Below, in pieces: positions 6,342-14,651 of a stretch of 21,018 bases of DNA. The stretch spans positions 1 to 21,018 of the forward strand of contig HF997998.1 in the NCBI GenBank assembly GCA_000433015.1, in the 5' to 3' direction. The position numbers and the translations under genes were made by a program. The DNA comes from Firmicutes bacterium CAG:631 (GTDB taxonomy: Bacteria; Bacillota_I; Bacilli_A; RFN20; CAG-631). The notes under the pieces were generated by a model. It was not told the DNA's origin. It did not search any database and worked only from the letters and a program-made list of their open reading frames with translations. Within the stretch, counting starts at the first letter, position 1. Each line of letters begins with the position of its first letter.

Positions 6342-7538
6342 ATGCGACAAATTGGTATTATTGGCGGAGGCGCATCGGGATTATTTTGCGCTGCTTATCT
6401 TGCATACTACACCTCTTTTTCGATTACCATTTATGAAAAAAATAATCGTGTTGGGAAAAAATTATTACTAACTGGTAATGGAAAATGTAATTTATCCAAT
6501 ATGAATATGCAAAAAAATTTTTATAATCATCCACAAGCTATGGATATTATCGCTCTATTTGATGTTAAAAAAACATGTTCTTTTTTTCAACAATTAGGAC
6601 TTTTAACTAAAGTAGATGCAGAAGGTAGAATTTATCCTTATAGTGAAACATCGACTTCTGTTTTAGAAACATTACGACAATTTTTACTTTCTAAACAAGT
6701 AAAAATGATTTGCGACCATCCCATTTTAGACATTGAAAAAAAAGGCAATCAATTTTATTTAAAAAGTAATAATCATTCCATTGAAAAAGTTGATATTGTC
6801 ATTTTAGCAAGTGGCGGTCTAGCTTATTATCAAAAATCCAACACTTATGCTTTATTAAAAGCATTAGGCCATACCTATCACCCTCTTTATCCTTCTTTAA
6901 CGGGTTTCAAGGTGAAAGAAAAATTAGACTCTATTGCCAATTTGCGCTGTAAAGCTCAAGTTTCTTTATGGAACAATCAGCAATGTATTGTTAAAGATTA
7001 TGGTGAAGTTTTTTTTAAAAAAGATGGGTTATCAGGAATTGTAATCTTTCAAATGAGCAGTTATTACCATCGTGTTCCATCTTTTACCAATATGCAAATT
7101 CAATTAGATTTAATGCCTGATTATGATAAACAAACTTTGTTTCAAATTTTAAATCAAAAAAAAGCATTTCAAGAAAATGTTTTACAAGGAATTTTACCTA
7201 AAATGCTTGCAGAATATGTTTATAAACAAGCTTTAACCAAAGATATTTCATCGATTATTCAAACTTTAAAGCATTTAACTTTTCATATTGAAGGAACTGA
7301 TTCTTTTGATCACGCTCAAATGACTGCTGGAGGTGTTCCTTTAGATGAAATTGATCTTTCCTCTATGGAATCCAAAAAAATTCCTTCCCTTTACCTCATT
7401 GGTGAATTAGTCGATATTGATGGAATATGTGGTGGATATAATTTACAATGGGCTTGGTCAAGTGGAGCCGTTTGTGCGATGCATTTAAGAAAGGAAGAAG
7501 CAAATGAAAAAACAAACGAAAAAACAAAAAAAGAATGA
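6342..7538 (+). CDS. HI0933/YhiN-family flavoprotein (NAD(P)/FAD-dependent oxidoreductase)
   Basis: 398 residues, normal family length. FAD-binding GGGASG at 8-13, YEKNNRVGKKLLLTGNGKCNLSN at 31-53 (the family signature), internal ILASGG, and the C-terminal TAGGV plus LIGELVDIDGICGGYNLQWAWSSGAVC, which closes over the flavin. Predicted soluble cytoplasmic oxidoreductase. Physiological substrates of this family are poorly defined; the characterised relative BaiN was assigned to bile-acid metabolism in a gut clostridium, but this sequence alone gives no reason to assign that role. It overlaps the next gene by 35 nt, so translation is probably coupled. The C-terminal tail rich in Lys, Asn and Glu is part of that overlap. 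Confidence 0.88.
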   Translation: MRQIGIIGGGASGLFCAAYLAYYTSFSITIYEKNNRVGKKLLLTGNGKCNLSNMNMQKNFYNHPQAMDIIALFDVKKTCSFFQQLGLLTKVDAEGRIYPYSETSTSVLETLRQFLLSKQVKMICDHPILDIEKKGNQFYLKSNNHSIEKVDIVILASGGLAYYQKSNTYALLKALGHTYHPLYPSLTGFKVKEKLDSIANLRCKAQVSLWNNQQCIVKDYGEVFFKKDGLSGIVIFQMSSYYHRVPSFTNMQIQLDLMPDYDKQTLFQILNQKKAFQENVLQGILPKMLAEYVYKQALTKDISSIIQTLKHLTFHIEGTDSFDHAQMTAGGVPLDEIDLSSMESKKIPSLYLIGELVDIDGICGGYNLQWAWSSGAVCAMHLRKEEANEKTNEKTKKE

Positions 7539-8310
7539 AATCATTTATTACAATAAAAATAAATTAAGTTTTAAAGTAAACGATCAATATCAAATTTTTG
7601 AAAAAGAAGAACTTTTACCTTTTTATCAAAAAATTCAACAAGAAATTCAAAAAAAAGATGCTATTCGTCGCTTATGTACCAAATTAATTTTTGCTATTTT
7701 ATGTATTGGAGCAATAATTTATGGCATTTTTGGTCGTCCTAATGGAGATTTTTGGTTTTTCTTATTTTTAATTGTTTTTGTCGTTTCATGGGCACTTCTT
7801 TATCTTTTATTTGGTTTTATTTTTTATCCAAGTATTCAAATTGATTGGCATTTTAAAGATCTTAAAAGTCCTTTAAATGATAAATGTGTGACTTATTATT
7901 CTTCACATTATCGACCCTATGTTGAAAAATATGAAAAATTTTTAGGCAAAGTGGATTTTACTTATACTCCCAATGCTTCTAAGAAAAAAAGAAAAATGGT
8001 CGGATTTGCACTCGTCATGCCCAAAAAAAGAGGCTTTATTTTTAATGGGAAAATTAGTTGCAATATTCCTTATTTTGCTTTCTATTTTAATCATGGTAAA
8101 AAAATCTTTTTCATGCCAGGATTTGTTGTCTATCTTTTTGGTAAAAAAACAAAGTTGATTCCTTATGATCATTTTCATGTGCAAATTGAAGAAAATGATA
8201 GTTTAAATTATGCTTATAAAAAAATTGCTTTATTGGATCAACAAGAATGTTTAGAAACTTTGTATGTTAGTAATAATTTTAATCAAAATTTCTTCAATTT
8301 TAAATTTTAA
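7504..8310 (+). CDS. Two-helix membrane protein of unknown function
   Basis: 268 residues, not recognised. Very Lys-rich N-terminus (residues 1-10), a predicted cytoplasmic segment with DQYQIFEKEELLPFYQKIQQEIQKKD, then two hydrophobic helices at about 60-77 and 83-108 separated by a short GRPNGD turn. These are followed by about 160 residues rich in aromatic and basic amino acids and without motif. A ribosome binding site (AAGGAAG) lies inside the 3' end of the flavoprotein gene, and the 35-nt overlap indicates a coupled operon gene. Base composition is extremely A-rich, as in its neighbours. With both termini on the same side of the membrane, it may be a PH-like or sensor-type protein, but that is a guess. 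Confidence 0.75.
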   Translation: MKKQTKKQKKNEIIYYNKNKLSFKVNDQYQIFEKEELLPFYQKIQQEIQKKDAIRRLCTKLIFAILCIGAIIYGIFGRPNGDFWFFLFLIVFVVSWALLYLLFGFIFYPSIQIDWHFKDLKSPLNDKCVTYYSSHYRPYVEKYEKFLGKVDFTYTPNASKKKRKMVGFALVMPKKRGFIFNGKISCNIPYFAFYFNHGKKIFFMPGFVVYLFGKKTKLIPYDHFHVQIEENDSLNYAYKKIALLDQQECLETLYVSNNFNQNFFNFKF

Positions 8311-8321
8311 AGGAGATTTAT

Positions 8322-9104
8322 ATGAAAGATTTAAAAGAAATTCGCTTATTTTGTCTCGATATGGATGGAACGATTTATCTTGAACAAACCCTATTACCGC
8401 AAGTAAAAGAAACCCTCGCTCATCTAAAAAAGCAAGCACAAATTTTATTTTTAACTAATAATTCTTCAAAAAGTGCTAAGGATTATGTTGAAAAGTTAAA
8501 AAAACTAGGAATTGATATTTCACTTGATGAAATCTATACTTCAGGACAAGCAACCTGTGAATATCTTTACCAACATTATCCTCATCAATCCGTATACTTA
8601 GTTGGAACAGATGCTTTAAAAGAAGAATTTGAAAAGCATCACATTCCGTTAGAAGATAAAAATCCTGATTTAGTCGTATTAGGATATGATACCACTTTAA
8701 CTTATCAAAAATTGGTTTTATGTACCACCTTTCTCAATCAAGGAAAACCTTATATTGCAACTCATCCAGATATTAATTGTCCTGCCACTCCTTATTATGT
8801 ACCTGATATTGGTTCAATGATGGCTTTAATAGAAAAAAGTACGAATCGAACACCAGACTTTATTTGTGGCAAACCCTATACCATTATGGGTAAAACAATT
8901 ATGGAGAAATTTCATTTAAAACCGCATCAAATTGCAATGGTAGGCGATCGCCTTTCTACAGATATTGCTTTTGCAAAAAATAATGGTTTTACTGCTATTT
9001 TAGTTTTAAGCGGCGAAACCACTTTAAACCAATATCAAAATCAAGATATCAAAGCCGATTTTGTGTTTGCTTCTATTGCAGACTTATTAACCTATCTACC
9101 ATAA
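8322..9104 (+). CDS. HAD-IIA family sugar-phosphatase (NagD-like)
   Basis: 260 residues with all HAD motifs: motif I DMDGT (13-17, nucleophile D13 and acid/base D15), motif II LTNNSS (44-49), Lys184 in CGKP, motif IV GDRLSTD (208-214). The cap between motifs II and III, with THPDINCP (148-154), places it in the C2 (IIA) NagD/p-nitrophenylphosphatase group, which hydrolyses nucleotide or sugar phosphates in the cytoplasm; the true substrate cannot be told. AAGGAG precedes the ATG by a normal distance. It starts 11 bases after the upstream membrane-protein stop and is followed by an intrinsic terminator, so it is the last gene of the operon. Confidence 0.9.
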   Translation: MKDLKEIRLFCLDMDGTIYLEQTLLPQVKETLAHLKKQAQILFLTNNSSKSAKDYVEKLKKLGIDISLDEIYTSGQATCEYLYQHYPHQSVYLVGTDALKEEFEKHHIPLEDKNPDLVVLGYDTTLTYQKLVLCTTFLNQGKPYIATHPDINCPATPYYVPDIGSMMALIEKSTNRTPDFICGKPYTIMGKTIMEKFHLKPHQIAMVGDRLSTDIAFAKNNGFTAILVLSGETTLNQYQNQDIKADFVFASIADLLTYLP

Positions 9105-9124
9105 AAGATATAAATTTGTGTTTT

Positions 9125-9153
9125 AGGAGTAGTGTTTACTCCTTTTTATTTTT
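9125..9153 (+). terminator. Intrinsic terminator of the flavoprotein-nagD operon
   Basis: AGGAGTA (9125-9131), loop GTGTT, TACTCCT (9137-9143), then TTTTATTTTT. The stem core is the same as in the terminator at 12961-12995. Confidence 0.85.
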
Positions 9154-9194
9154 AAAAAAAACGATTCTACCCTTAAAACAAGAGCAAAATCGTT
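9149..9194 (-). terminator. Probable terminator of the redox operon
   Basis: On the minus strand AACGATT (9188-9194) pairs with AATCGTT (9160-9166) across a 21-nt loop, followed by a run of U residues. The same ACGATT word recurs at 9220-9225 and, inverted, at 9235-9240, so alternative hairpins next to the stop codon are possible. Confidence 0.55.
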
Positions 9195-9225
9195 GTAAAT
9201 TTAATAAATTTTTGTAAATACGATT

Positions 9226-9570
9226 CTATTTTAAAATCGTTCTTGTAGCAATAATATCCACATCAAGACCACATATATGTGATACAATTACATCATTGAC
9301 ATAAACGGGAACTTTCACTTCTGTTTTTCTTAAGGCTTGAACAATCTCAAACATTTTATCTTTAGGAACTTCATGACTGGTTTTTACGGGTAAACGTGAC
9401 CATTGTTCACTTAACACTTTAACTGTAGTTGTAACCATTCTTGTCGGAGAATTTAATTCATTTAAAGCATATTGGATTCCTCTTGGACATCCATTTCCTG
9501 TTACTTTTTGATTTTCATCAATCGTTAAATGACAGCCCCGTGGGCATTCAATACAAATCAGTGTTTTCAT
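9226..9570 (-). CDS. DUF1667 cysteine-cluster protein
   Basis: 114 residues. The N-terminus has C6-x2-C9-P-x2-C13 and C28-P, four cysteines likely to bind an iron-sulfur cluster, as expected of DUF1667 (PF07892). The rest (SRLPVKTSHEVPKDKMFEIVQALRKTEVKVPVYVNDVI) matches the conserved body of that family. Its ATG overlaps the stop of the upstream FAD oxidoreductase as ATGA, with GGAGG within that gene. Known members sit in exactly this three-gene arrangement with GlpA-like and NADH-oxidase-like proteins, so it probably carries electrons or scaffolds that complex. No enzymatic activity is shown by the sequence. Confidence 0.92.
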   Translation of the reverse strand: MKTLICIECPRGCHLTIDENQKVTGNGCPRGIQYALNELNSPTRMVTTTVKVLSEQWSRLPVKTSHEVPKDKMFEIVQALRKTEVKVPVYVNDVIVSHICGLDVDIIATRTILK

Positions 9571-10823
9571 TGTTTTTCCTCCAAAACTTGAATAGCAATT
9601 TCTTGACAGTTTTTAGGTATAGATTGAAAAGAAAGCATGAGTTTTTCCATTTCGGAAGGAACACATTGTCTCTTTTTTATCGTTTGAATCACTTGGTTTT
9701 GAGCCACAAGTTGAATACTTACTTGAGAAAAAGGTCGTGCAACACGAAATTTTAATTCCATTTTATCTTGTAATGGAAAAGCAATTTTTTGAGGAACAAC
9801 ATAGGAAATACCATTTTTTGCAACAATAGAAATCGTTTTTTTACTTTGTCTTTTTTGTTTTAAATAGGAAATGGCTCCATTTGCGGCTAAGCATGCCTCT
9901 TGACTGACATAATCCACTAAATCATGAACATGTAAAGCATTTCCACAACTAAATATACCAGGAACACTGGATTGATAATTTTGATCCACAATTGCTCCTT
10001 TGGTTCTACTATGCATCTGCACCTTTAAAGGTGTCAATAAAGTATTATAAGGAATAAGCCCAACCGATAAAATTAAAGTGTCGCAATCAAATACTTTTTC
10101 AGTATTTTCGATTGGGTTTAAATTTTCATCTACTTTTGTTAAAACAATTTTTTCAACACGATCTTTTCCAATAACTTTTTTAACAGTATGTGATAAATAT
10201 AAAGGAATATTAAAATCTTGCAAGCATTGAACAAGATTTCTTGTTAATCCATTCGAATAAGGCATAATTTCTGCTACACCAAGCACTTTTGCTCCCTCTA
10301 AAACACATCGACGAGCCATAATTAAACCAATATCGCCACTTCCCAATATGAATACTTTTTTTCCAACCATATATCCTTCTATATTCATATATTTTTGCGC
10401 AAGACCAGCTGTTAAAATGCCTGATGGTCTTGCCCCTTCTAATTCAATCGCACCTGGGGTTCTTTCAATACAACCGGTAGCCATAATAATCGCTTTGGCT
10501 TTGATTTTTACACATCCTTCTTTTTGATTCGTATAATAAATGTGCTTATCTTTTGTAATTTGATACACCATTGAATGCAGTTGGTAAGGAATCTTTTTTT
10601 CAAGAATCGCATCAATATACCTTTGGGCATATTCAGGTCCTGTTAGTTGTTCTTTAAATTGATGTAAACCAAATCCAGAATGAATACATTGTTGTAAAAT
10701 GCCACCTAAATAATCTTCTTTTTCTAAAATCAAAAGATTGGTTATCCCTTGTTCATAGGCTTGCAAAGCTGCTGCTAGTCCTGCACTTCCTCCACCGATA
10801 ATCACTAAATCAACGGTTTTCAT
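9567..10823 (-). CDS. FAD/NAD(P)-dependent oxidoreductase of the GlpA-DUF1667 cluster
   Basis: 418 residues, pyridine-nucleotide-disulfide oxidoreductase fold: FAD site GGGSAG (10-15), LGGILQQCIHSGFGLHQF (39-56, family signature with C46), second nucleotide site LGSGDIG (160-166), and a C-terminal FAD-closing motif GIFSCGNALHVHDLVDYVS. No redox CxxxxC disulfide is seen, so it is not a thioredoxin reductase type. It would move electrons between NAD(P)H and the partner dehydrogenase or Fe-S proteins. The start is supported by a strong AGGAGGG site inside the preceding gene; the two genes overlap by 14 nt, and the next overlaps by 4. Predicted middle subunit of a soluble or membrane-peripheral redox complex. 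Confidence 0.88.
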   Translation of the reverse strand: MKTVDLVIIGGGSAGLAAALQAYEQGITNLLILEKEDYLGGILQQCIHSGFGLHQFKEQLTGPEYAQRYIDAILEKKIPYQLHSMVYQITKDKHIYYTNQKEGCVKIKAKAIIMATGCIERTPGAIELEGARPSGILTAGLAQKYMNIEGYMVGKKVFILGSGDIGLIMARRCVLEGAKVLGVAEIMPYSNGLTRNLVQCLQDFNIPLYLSHTVKKVIGKDRVEKIVLTKVDENLNPIENTEKVFDCDTLILSVGLIPYNTLLTPLKVQMHSRTKGAIVDQNYQSSVPGIFSCGNALHVHDLVDYVSQEACLAANGAISYLKQKRQSKKTISIVAKNGISYVVPQKIAFPLQDKMELKFRVARPFSQVSIQLVAQNQVIQTIKKRQCVPSEMEKLMLSFQSIPKNCQEIAIQVLEEKQ

Positions 10824-12246
10824 TTTCTTTCCCTCCTAATGGATCATCTAAAATCCAAGATTTTAAAGAATCATAAGGAATTTGATTAGGTTGACAATGT
10901 TTTTTTTCTGCTAAAAGTTTTAAAGCTTGTGGTTGACACATGCCGCCTTGGCATTTTCCAAATCCAACGCGTAATCGTTTTTTCAATCCTTTAATACTAT
11001 GGGGTGGACAACTTCTTGAAAGGCAATCTAAAATTTCTCCTTTCGTTATCTTTTCACATTTACAAACAATTTCGCCATAATTTGGATTCTTTTTAATCCA
11101 TTGATTTCTTTTTGCAAAACTTAATTCTTGAATTTTAAGATATTTTTTTATTGTTGGACGATAAGTCTTTTTAAGATGTAAAGGAATTTTTTTGGATAAA
11201 ATACTTTCAATGACCATTTTAGAAATCGCTGGTGCAGCGGTAAGACCTGGGGATTCAATCCCTACAACTTGAATAAAATTAGAAACCGTCGTTTCTTCAA
11301 TGATAAAATCATGATTTTTAGGAGTAGGACGCACTCCAGCAAAGGTTCGAATGGTTTGTGAAAAAGGAATATCAGCTACCATTTTAGAGGCTGTCTTTTT
11401 AATTTCTAGAAGCGTTGGTTTATCGGTATCTTTATCTTCTTTTAAACATACAGAAGCAGAAGGGCCAATTAAATAATTTTGACTCGTTGTTGGTGAAATT
11501 AAAACGCCTTTCCCTTGATCACTTGGCACTAAAAACAAGGTGTGTCGAATCCAATCGGATTGAAAATGGTCTAAAACCAAATATTCCCCTTTTCGAGGAA
11601 TAATAGAAACAGAATCAATGCCAAGAAGGTGATTGATTTCATCGGCATGGACTCCTGCACAATTAATTAATATTTTAACTTGGTATTTTTGATTTAAAAC
11701 AAATCTATCTTCTTTTTTTTCAATTTCTTGAATCGGAGTATTTAAAAATAATTGAACGTGATGATCGATTGCATTTTCCATTAAATGAACACAAAGATTA
11801 AAAGGATCAATAATTCCAGCACTTGGTGCGTATAATCCTCCCAATACTTGTTTTGATAAATTCGGTTCTAATTTTAGCACTTCTTCTTGTGATAATAATT
11901 GTGTTTCAACATGATTTTCTTTTGCGCGTTGATGTAACATTTGTAGCGTTTCGATATCAGATGGTTGAACCGCTAAAGTAAGAGATCCAATGCGTTGAAA
12001 AGGAACATCTAAATCCTTACAAATTTGATCATACATTTGATTGCCTAAAACATTATATTTTGCTTTATTTGTATGAGGCAAAGGGTCATATCCTGAATGA
12101 ATAATGGCACTATTTGCTCCAGAAGCTTCATTTCCTACATCATTATTTTTTTCAAAAACAGCTACTTTTAGCCGATATTTCGCTAAATCACGAGCCAAAA
12201 AACAACCAATGACTCCAGCACCAATAATGCCGATATCATAAATCAT
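10810..12246 (-). CDS. GlpA-like FAD-dependent glycerol-3-phosphate-type dehydrogenase with BFD [2Fe-2S] tail
   Basis: 478 residues. DAO-type flavoprotein: FAD site GAGVIG (9-14), FEKNNDVGNEASGANSAIIHSGYD (31-54), PRKGEY (218-222), a characteristic RTFAGVRPTPK (300-310) and QVVGIESPGLTAAPAIS (326-342). The C-terminal 85 residues are a BFD-like Fe-S domain: C395-x-C397 with TKGE, then C432 and C437 (GKCQGGMC). Size and layout match GlpA-like dehydrogenases that accompany DUF1667 proteins in Bacillota and Thermotogae; oxidation of sn-glycerol-3-phosphate to dihydroxyacetone phosphate is the usual annotation, but L-2-hydroxyglutarate oxidase-like enzymes share the fold. No glpK or glpF is in the window. 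First gene of the operon, with an AGGAAGGTGAG ribosome binding site. Confidence 0.85.
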   Translation of the reverse strand: MIYDIGIIGAGVIGCFLARDLAKYRLKVAVFEKNNDVGNEASGANSAIIHSGYDPLPHTNKAKYNVLGNQMYDQICKDLDVPFQRIGSLTLAVQPSDIETLQMLHQRAKENHVETQLLSQEEVLKLEPNLSKQVLGGLYAPSAGIIDPFNLCVHLMENAIDHHVQLFLNTPIQEIEKKEDRFVLNQKYQVKILINCAGVHADEINHLLGIDSVSIIPRKGEYLVLDHFQSDWIRHTLFLVPSDQGKGVLISPTTSQNYLIGPSASVCLKEDKDTDKPTLLEIKKTASKMVADIPFSQTIRTFAGVRPTPKNHDFIIEETTVSNFIQVVGIESPGLTAAPAISKMVIESILSKKIPLHLKKTYRPTIKKYLKIQELSFAKRNQWIKKNPNYGEIVCKCEKITKGEILDCLSRSCPPHSIKGLKKRLRVGFGKCQGGMCQPQALKLLAEKKHCQPNQIPYDSLKSWILDDPLGGKENENR

Positions 12247-12327
12247 AGACTCACCTTCCTAAAATTACATTTTGACTGATTCTATGCTTATTTTAACATA
12301 GACATGGTTCCTTTTGTAGTAATAATA

Positions 12328-12356
12328 TTGTAAAATTTGTGAAAAAATAGTATATT
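12328..12356 (+). promoter_or_regulatory. Promoter of the pgpA/yutG-type gene
   Basis: TTGTAA (12328-12333), exact 17-bp spacer, TATATT (12351-12356). AAGGAGTG is the ribosome binding site before ATG 12376. The leader is therefore very short, about a dozen nt. Confidence 0.6.
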
Positions 12357-12375
12357 TAATATAAGGAGTGATAAA

Positions 12376-12939
12376 ATGAGTCTTCTTAATTGTTTAAAAG
12401 ATTTTGTACCTAGTGAATCGAATCTTTATAGCGAAGATGAAATGCGTGATATTAATATTCGTGTTTTAGAGGAACGTGGCGTAACTGTTGATGACATTGC
12501 CCAACTTGCTTATGGAACCCAAAGTAAATATCTAGATGATTTAACGATTGAAGAAATGAAAAATTCAGTGTTAGATGTTTTAGGAAAAAGAGATCAATTT
12601 CATGCTATTATTTTAACGGCGAATATTGATGCTGCTGTTGAACAAAATTTATTTTCAGAACCCTTAAATTCCATTTTAAAAAGTGACTTGGGTCTTTTTG
12701 GAATTGATGAAGCGATTGCTTTATCCATTGCTGGCAATTATGGAACGATTGGTCAAACCAATTTTGGTTACCTTGATGTTTCAAAACCTGGAAAAATCAA
12801 TATTTTGCAAAGAAATAAAAAAAGATGTAATTGTTTTTTAGATGATGTTGTCGGCGCTTTAGCTGCATTAGCTGCGATTCGAGTTGCTCAAAAACATGCT
12901 ATTAAACAAGCTATGGGTACAATGGATTTAGATTTATAA
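12376..12939 (+). CDS. YutG-type phosphatidylglycerophosphatase A family protein
   Basis: 187 residues similar throughout to B. subtilis YutG (PgpA family): N-terminal LEERGVTVDDIAQLAYGTQSKYLDDLTIEE, then GLFGIDEAIALSIAGNYGTIGQTNFGYLD and the conserved FLDDVVGALAALAAIRVA near the C-terminus. PgpA dephosphorylates phosphatidylglycerol phosphate to phosphatidylglycerol. The Bacillus-type version is soluble-looking, without the transmembrane helices of the E. coli enzyme, and the same is true here. Monocistronic between its own promoter and terminator. Family assignment is firm; in vivo activity is inferred. Confidence 0.82.
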   Translation: MSLLNCLKDFVPSESNLYSEDEMRDINIRVLEERGVTVDDIAQLAYGTQSKYLDDLTIEEMKNSVLDVLGKRDQFHAIILTANIDAAVEQNLFSEPLNSILKSDLGLFGIDEAIALSIAGNYGTIGQTNFGYLDVSKPGKINILQRNKKRCNCFLDDVVGALAALAAIRVAQKHAIKQAMGTMDLDL

Positions 12940-12960
12940 AAAAATTAAGATAATAGTTAA

Positions 12961-12995
12961 AAAAAGGAGTAATTTTTTATTTTTACTCCTTTTTT
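12961..12995. terminator. Bidirectional terminator between yutG-type gene and recO
   Basis: A 12-bp stem AAAAAGGAGTAA/TTACTCCTTTTT (12961-12972, 12983-12994) with a T-rich loop. A run on one side and T run on the other let it end both the plus-strand gene and the minus-strand operon ending in recO. Confidence 0.88.
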
Positions 12996-13041
12996 ATTTT
13001 GATAAATACAAACAACCAAATTTGATTATCATAATTTTTAA

Positions 13042-13767
13042 TTATCTTTTAAAAACTTGTGCTTGTTTTAAAAATTCATGGGAATAAGTTTGAATTCCTG
13101 CTTGCTCCTTTAAAAATTGAACATATAAATCAAAAACTAGCCTTGATGTTGTTTCACTCATCATCATCATTTTATCTTCTTTTAAAAAAGTATAAATTTC
13201 TTTTAATTGATTTTGAGAAAAAGAACGATGAATCATTGGCTTAAAACAATTGGAACAAATAAACCCGCCACTTTCAAAATCAAATGAAATTAAATGATCT
13301 TTTCGATGACAATAAACACAACCATCTAAAGAAGGTTGATATCCTAATCCTTGGCAAACATGTTTTAAAAAGTAATTTCCAACACTGTAAGGATCATTTT
13401 TTTGTTCCAAGGCATCAAAACAAGTGATGGTTAAATGATAAAGAGGCATTTGATTCACAATTTTTTGAATCACTTCATAAATAAAAAAGAACATTCCTGA
13501 GGCAAATAAATCACTATAAGGAGCATAGTAAGGCTTAATCGTATAAACATTTTTTAAAATTTTAGGTCCATCTTCACTTTTTTCTGTATAGATAAATTCA
13601 TTAATCATAAAAAATTGCGTAGAAATGGCATTTTTACTGCTCACTTTAGCGCTTCCTTTGGCTAAGATAAAAACTTCTTTTTCTTGGTCTGTTAAAATAT
13701 GTAATAAAAAGTCATTATCTTTATAGGGTGTTCGATTAAAAATAAATCCCGTCACTTTTTTATCCAT
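13042..13767 (-). CDS. recO: DNA repair protein RecO
   Basis: 241 residues, family length. N-terminal OB-fold segment (GFIFNRTPYKDNDFLLHILTDQEKE, 7-31, and ILAKGSAK), then the helical domain, and a zinc finger of C150-x2-C153 and C171-x2-C174. RecO loads RecA onto SSB-coated DNA together with RecR in gap and break repair. Start is coupled to era: the era stop and the recO ATG share one base (TAATG). Last gene of the pepP-ybeY-cdd-era-recO unit, followed by the bidirectional terminator. Confidence 0.93.
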   Translation of the reverse strand: MDKKVTGFIFNRTPYKDNDFLLHILTDQEKEVFILAKGSAKVSSKNAISTQFFMINEFIYTEKSEDGPKILKNVYTIKPYYAPYSDLFASGMFFFIYEVIQKIVNQMPLYHLTITCFDALEQKNDPYSVGNYFLKHVCQGLGYQPSLDGCVYCHRKDHLISFDFESGGFICSNCFKPMIHRSFSQNQLKEIYTFLKEDKMMMMSETTSRLVFDLYVQFLKEQAGIQTYSHEFLKQAQVFKR

Positions 13768-14651
13768 TATTCCACCTCATATCCTAACATTTTTAAAATT
13801 CTCGTATTATTCCGCCAATTTTTATAAGCTTTAACATAAATTTCTAAACGAATACTTTTTTGAAATTGTTCTTTTAAATCCTTTTGAGTCCATTGGATAA
13901 TTTTTTTAAGCATTTGTCCATTTTCACCAATAATAATCCCTTTTTGAGATTCACGATTAACTAAAACGATAGCCTGTATTGCCATTCTTTTTTCAGTTTC
14001 TTTGATATTTTCACAATAAACACCAATCGAATAAGGAACTTCTTCTTGTGTTAAAAATAAAATCTTTTCTCGAATGGTTTCAGCAATCCTAAAAGATTGA
14101 GAATGATCACTAACCATATCTACTGGAAAATATTGTGGACCTTCAGGTAAATATTGTTTGATAACTTCTAAAAGATGGTCTAAATTGTCCTTTTTTAAAG
14201 CACTAATGGGAATAATTTCTTGAAAACATTGTAACGAACCATAATAAGTTAATTGATCTAATAAATCTTTTTTACTAATTTGGTCAATTTTATTTAAAAC
14301 CAAAAAAAGTGGACTTTGTTGATTTTTTATCTTTTCTAAAACATACTTATCGCTCTTTGTAGAAGGATTGGAGGCATCTACAAGCATGATAATAATCTCT
14401 GCATCCGAAGAAACATTAGCAGCATTCGTATTCATAATTTCTCCTAATAAATCTTCACTTTTATGAATTCCTGGCGTATCCGTAAAAATAATTTGACAAT
14501 CTTGATCATGATAAATTCCTCGGATGACATCGCGTGTCGTCTGAGGCTTATAACTAACAATCGAAACTTTTTTACCAATTAATTGGTTCACTAAAGTCGA
14601 TTTGCCAACATTGGGTCGCCCTACAATGCTAACAAAACCAGATTTAAACAT
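13767..14651 (-). CDS. era: GTPase Era
   Basis: 294 residues. TRAFAC GTPase with G1 GRPNVGKS (11-18), G2 QTTRD (37-41), G3 DTPG (58-61), G4 NKID (120-123) and a C-terminal KH domain containing IIGENGQMLKKI, the RNA-binding GxxG loop. Era binds the 3' end of 16S rRNA and acts in 30S assembly. The start at 14651 is chosen rather than an ATG 87 nt further upstream because it has AGAGGAT in front, gives the standard Era N-terminus and overlaps the cdd stop by 8 nt. Confidence 0.96.
   Translation of the reverse strand: MFKSGFVSIVGRPNVGKSTLVNQLIGKKVSIVSYKPQTTRDVIRGIYHDQDCQIIFTDTPGIHKSEDLLGEIMNTNAANVSSDAEIIIMLVDASNPSTKSDKYVLEKIKNQQSPLFLVLNKIDQISKKDLLDQLTYYGSLQCFQEIIPISALKKDNLDHLLEVIKQYLPEGPQYFPVDMVSDHSQSFRIAETIREKILFLTQEEVPYSIGVYCENIKETEKRMAIQAIVLVNRESQKGIIIGENGQMLKKIIQWTQKDLKEQFQKSIRLEIYVKAYKNWRNNTRILKMLGYEVE

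Noticed and set aside
7942..8439. Small open frames on both strands around the two-helix membrane protein (7942-8184, 7973-8158, 8251-8439)
   Set aside because: All overlap longer supported genes, have no ribosome binding site, and show only the Lys/Phe/Ile composition expected from AT-rich shadows.
9160..9240. Riboswitch or regulatory RNA built from the repeated ACGATT/AATCGT words
   Set aside because: It lies 3' to both adjacent genes (convergent tails), not in a leader, and the words give ordinary terminator hairpins.
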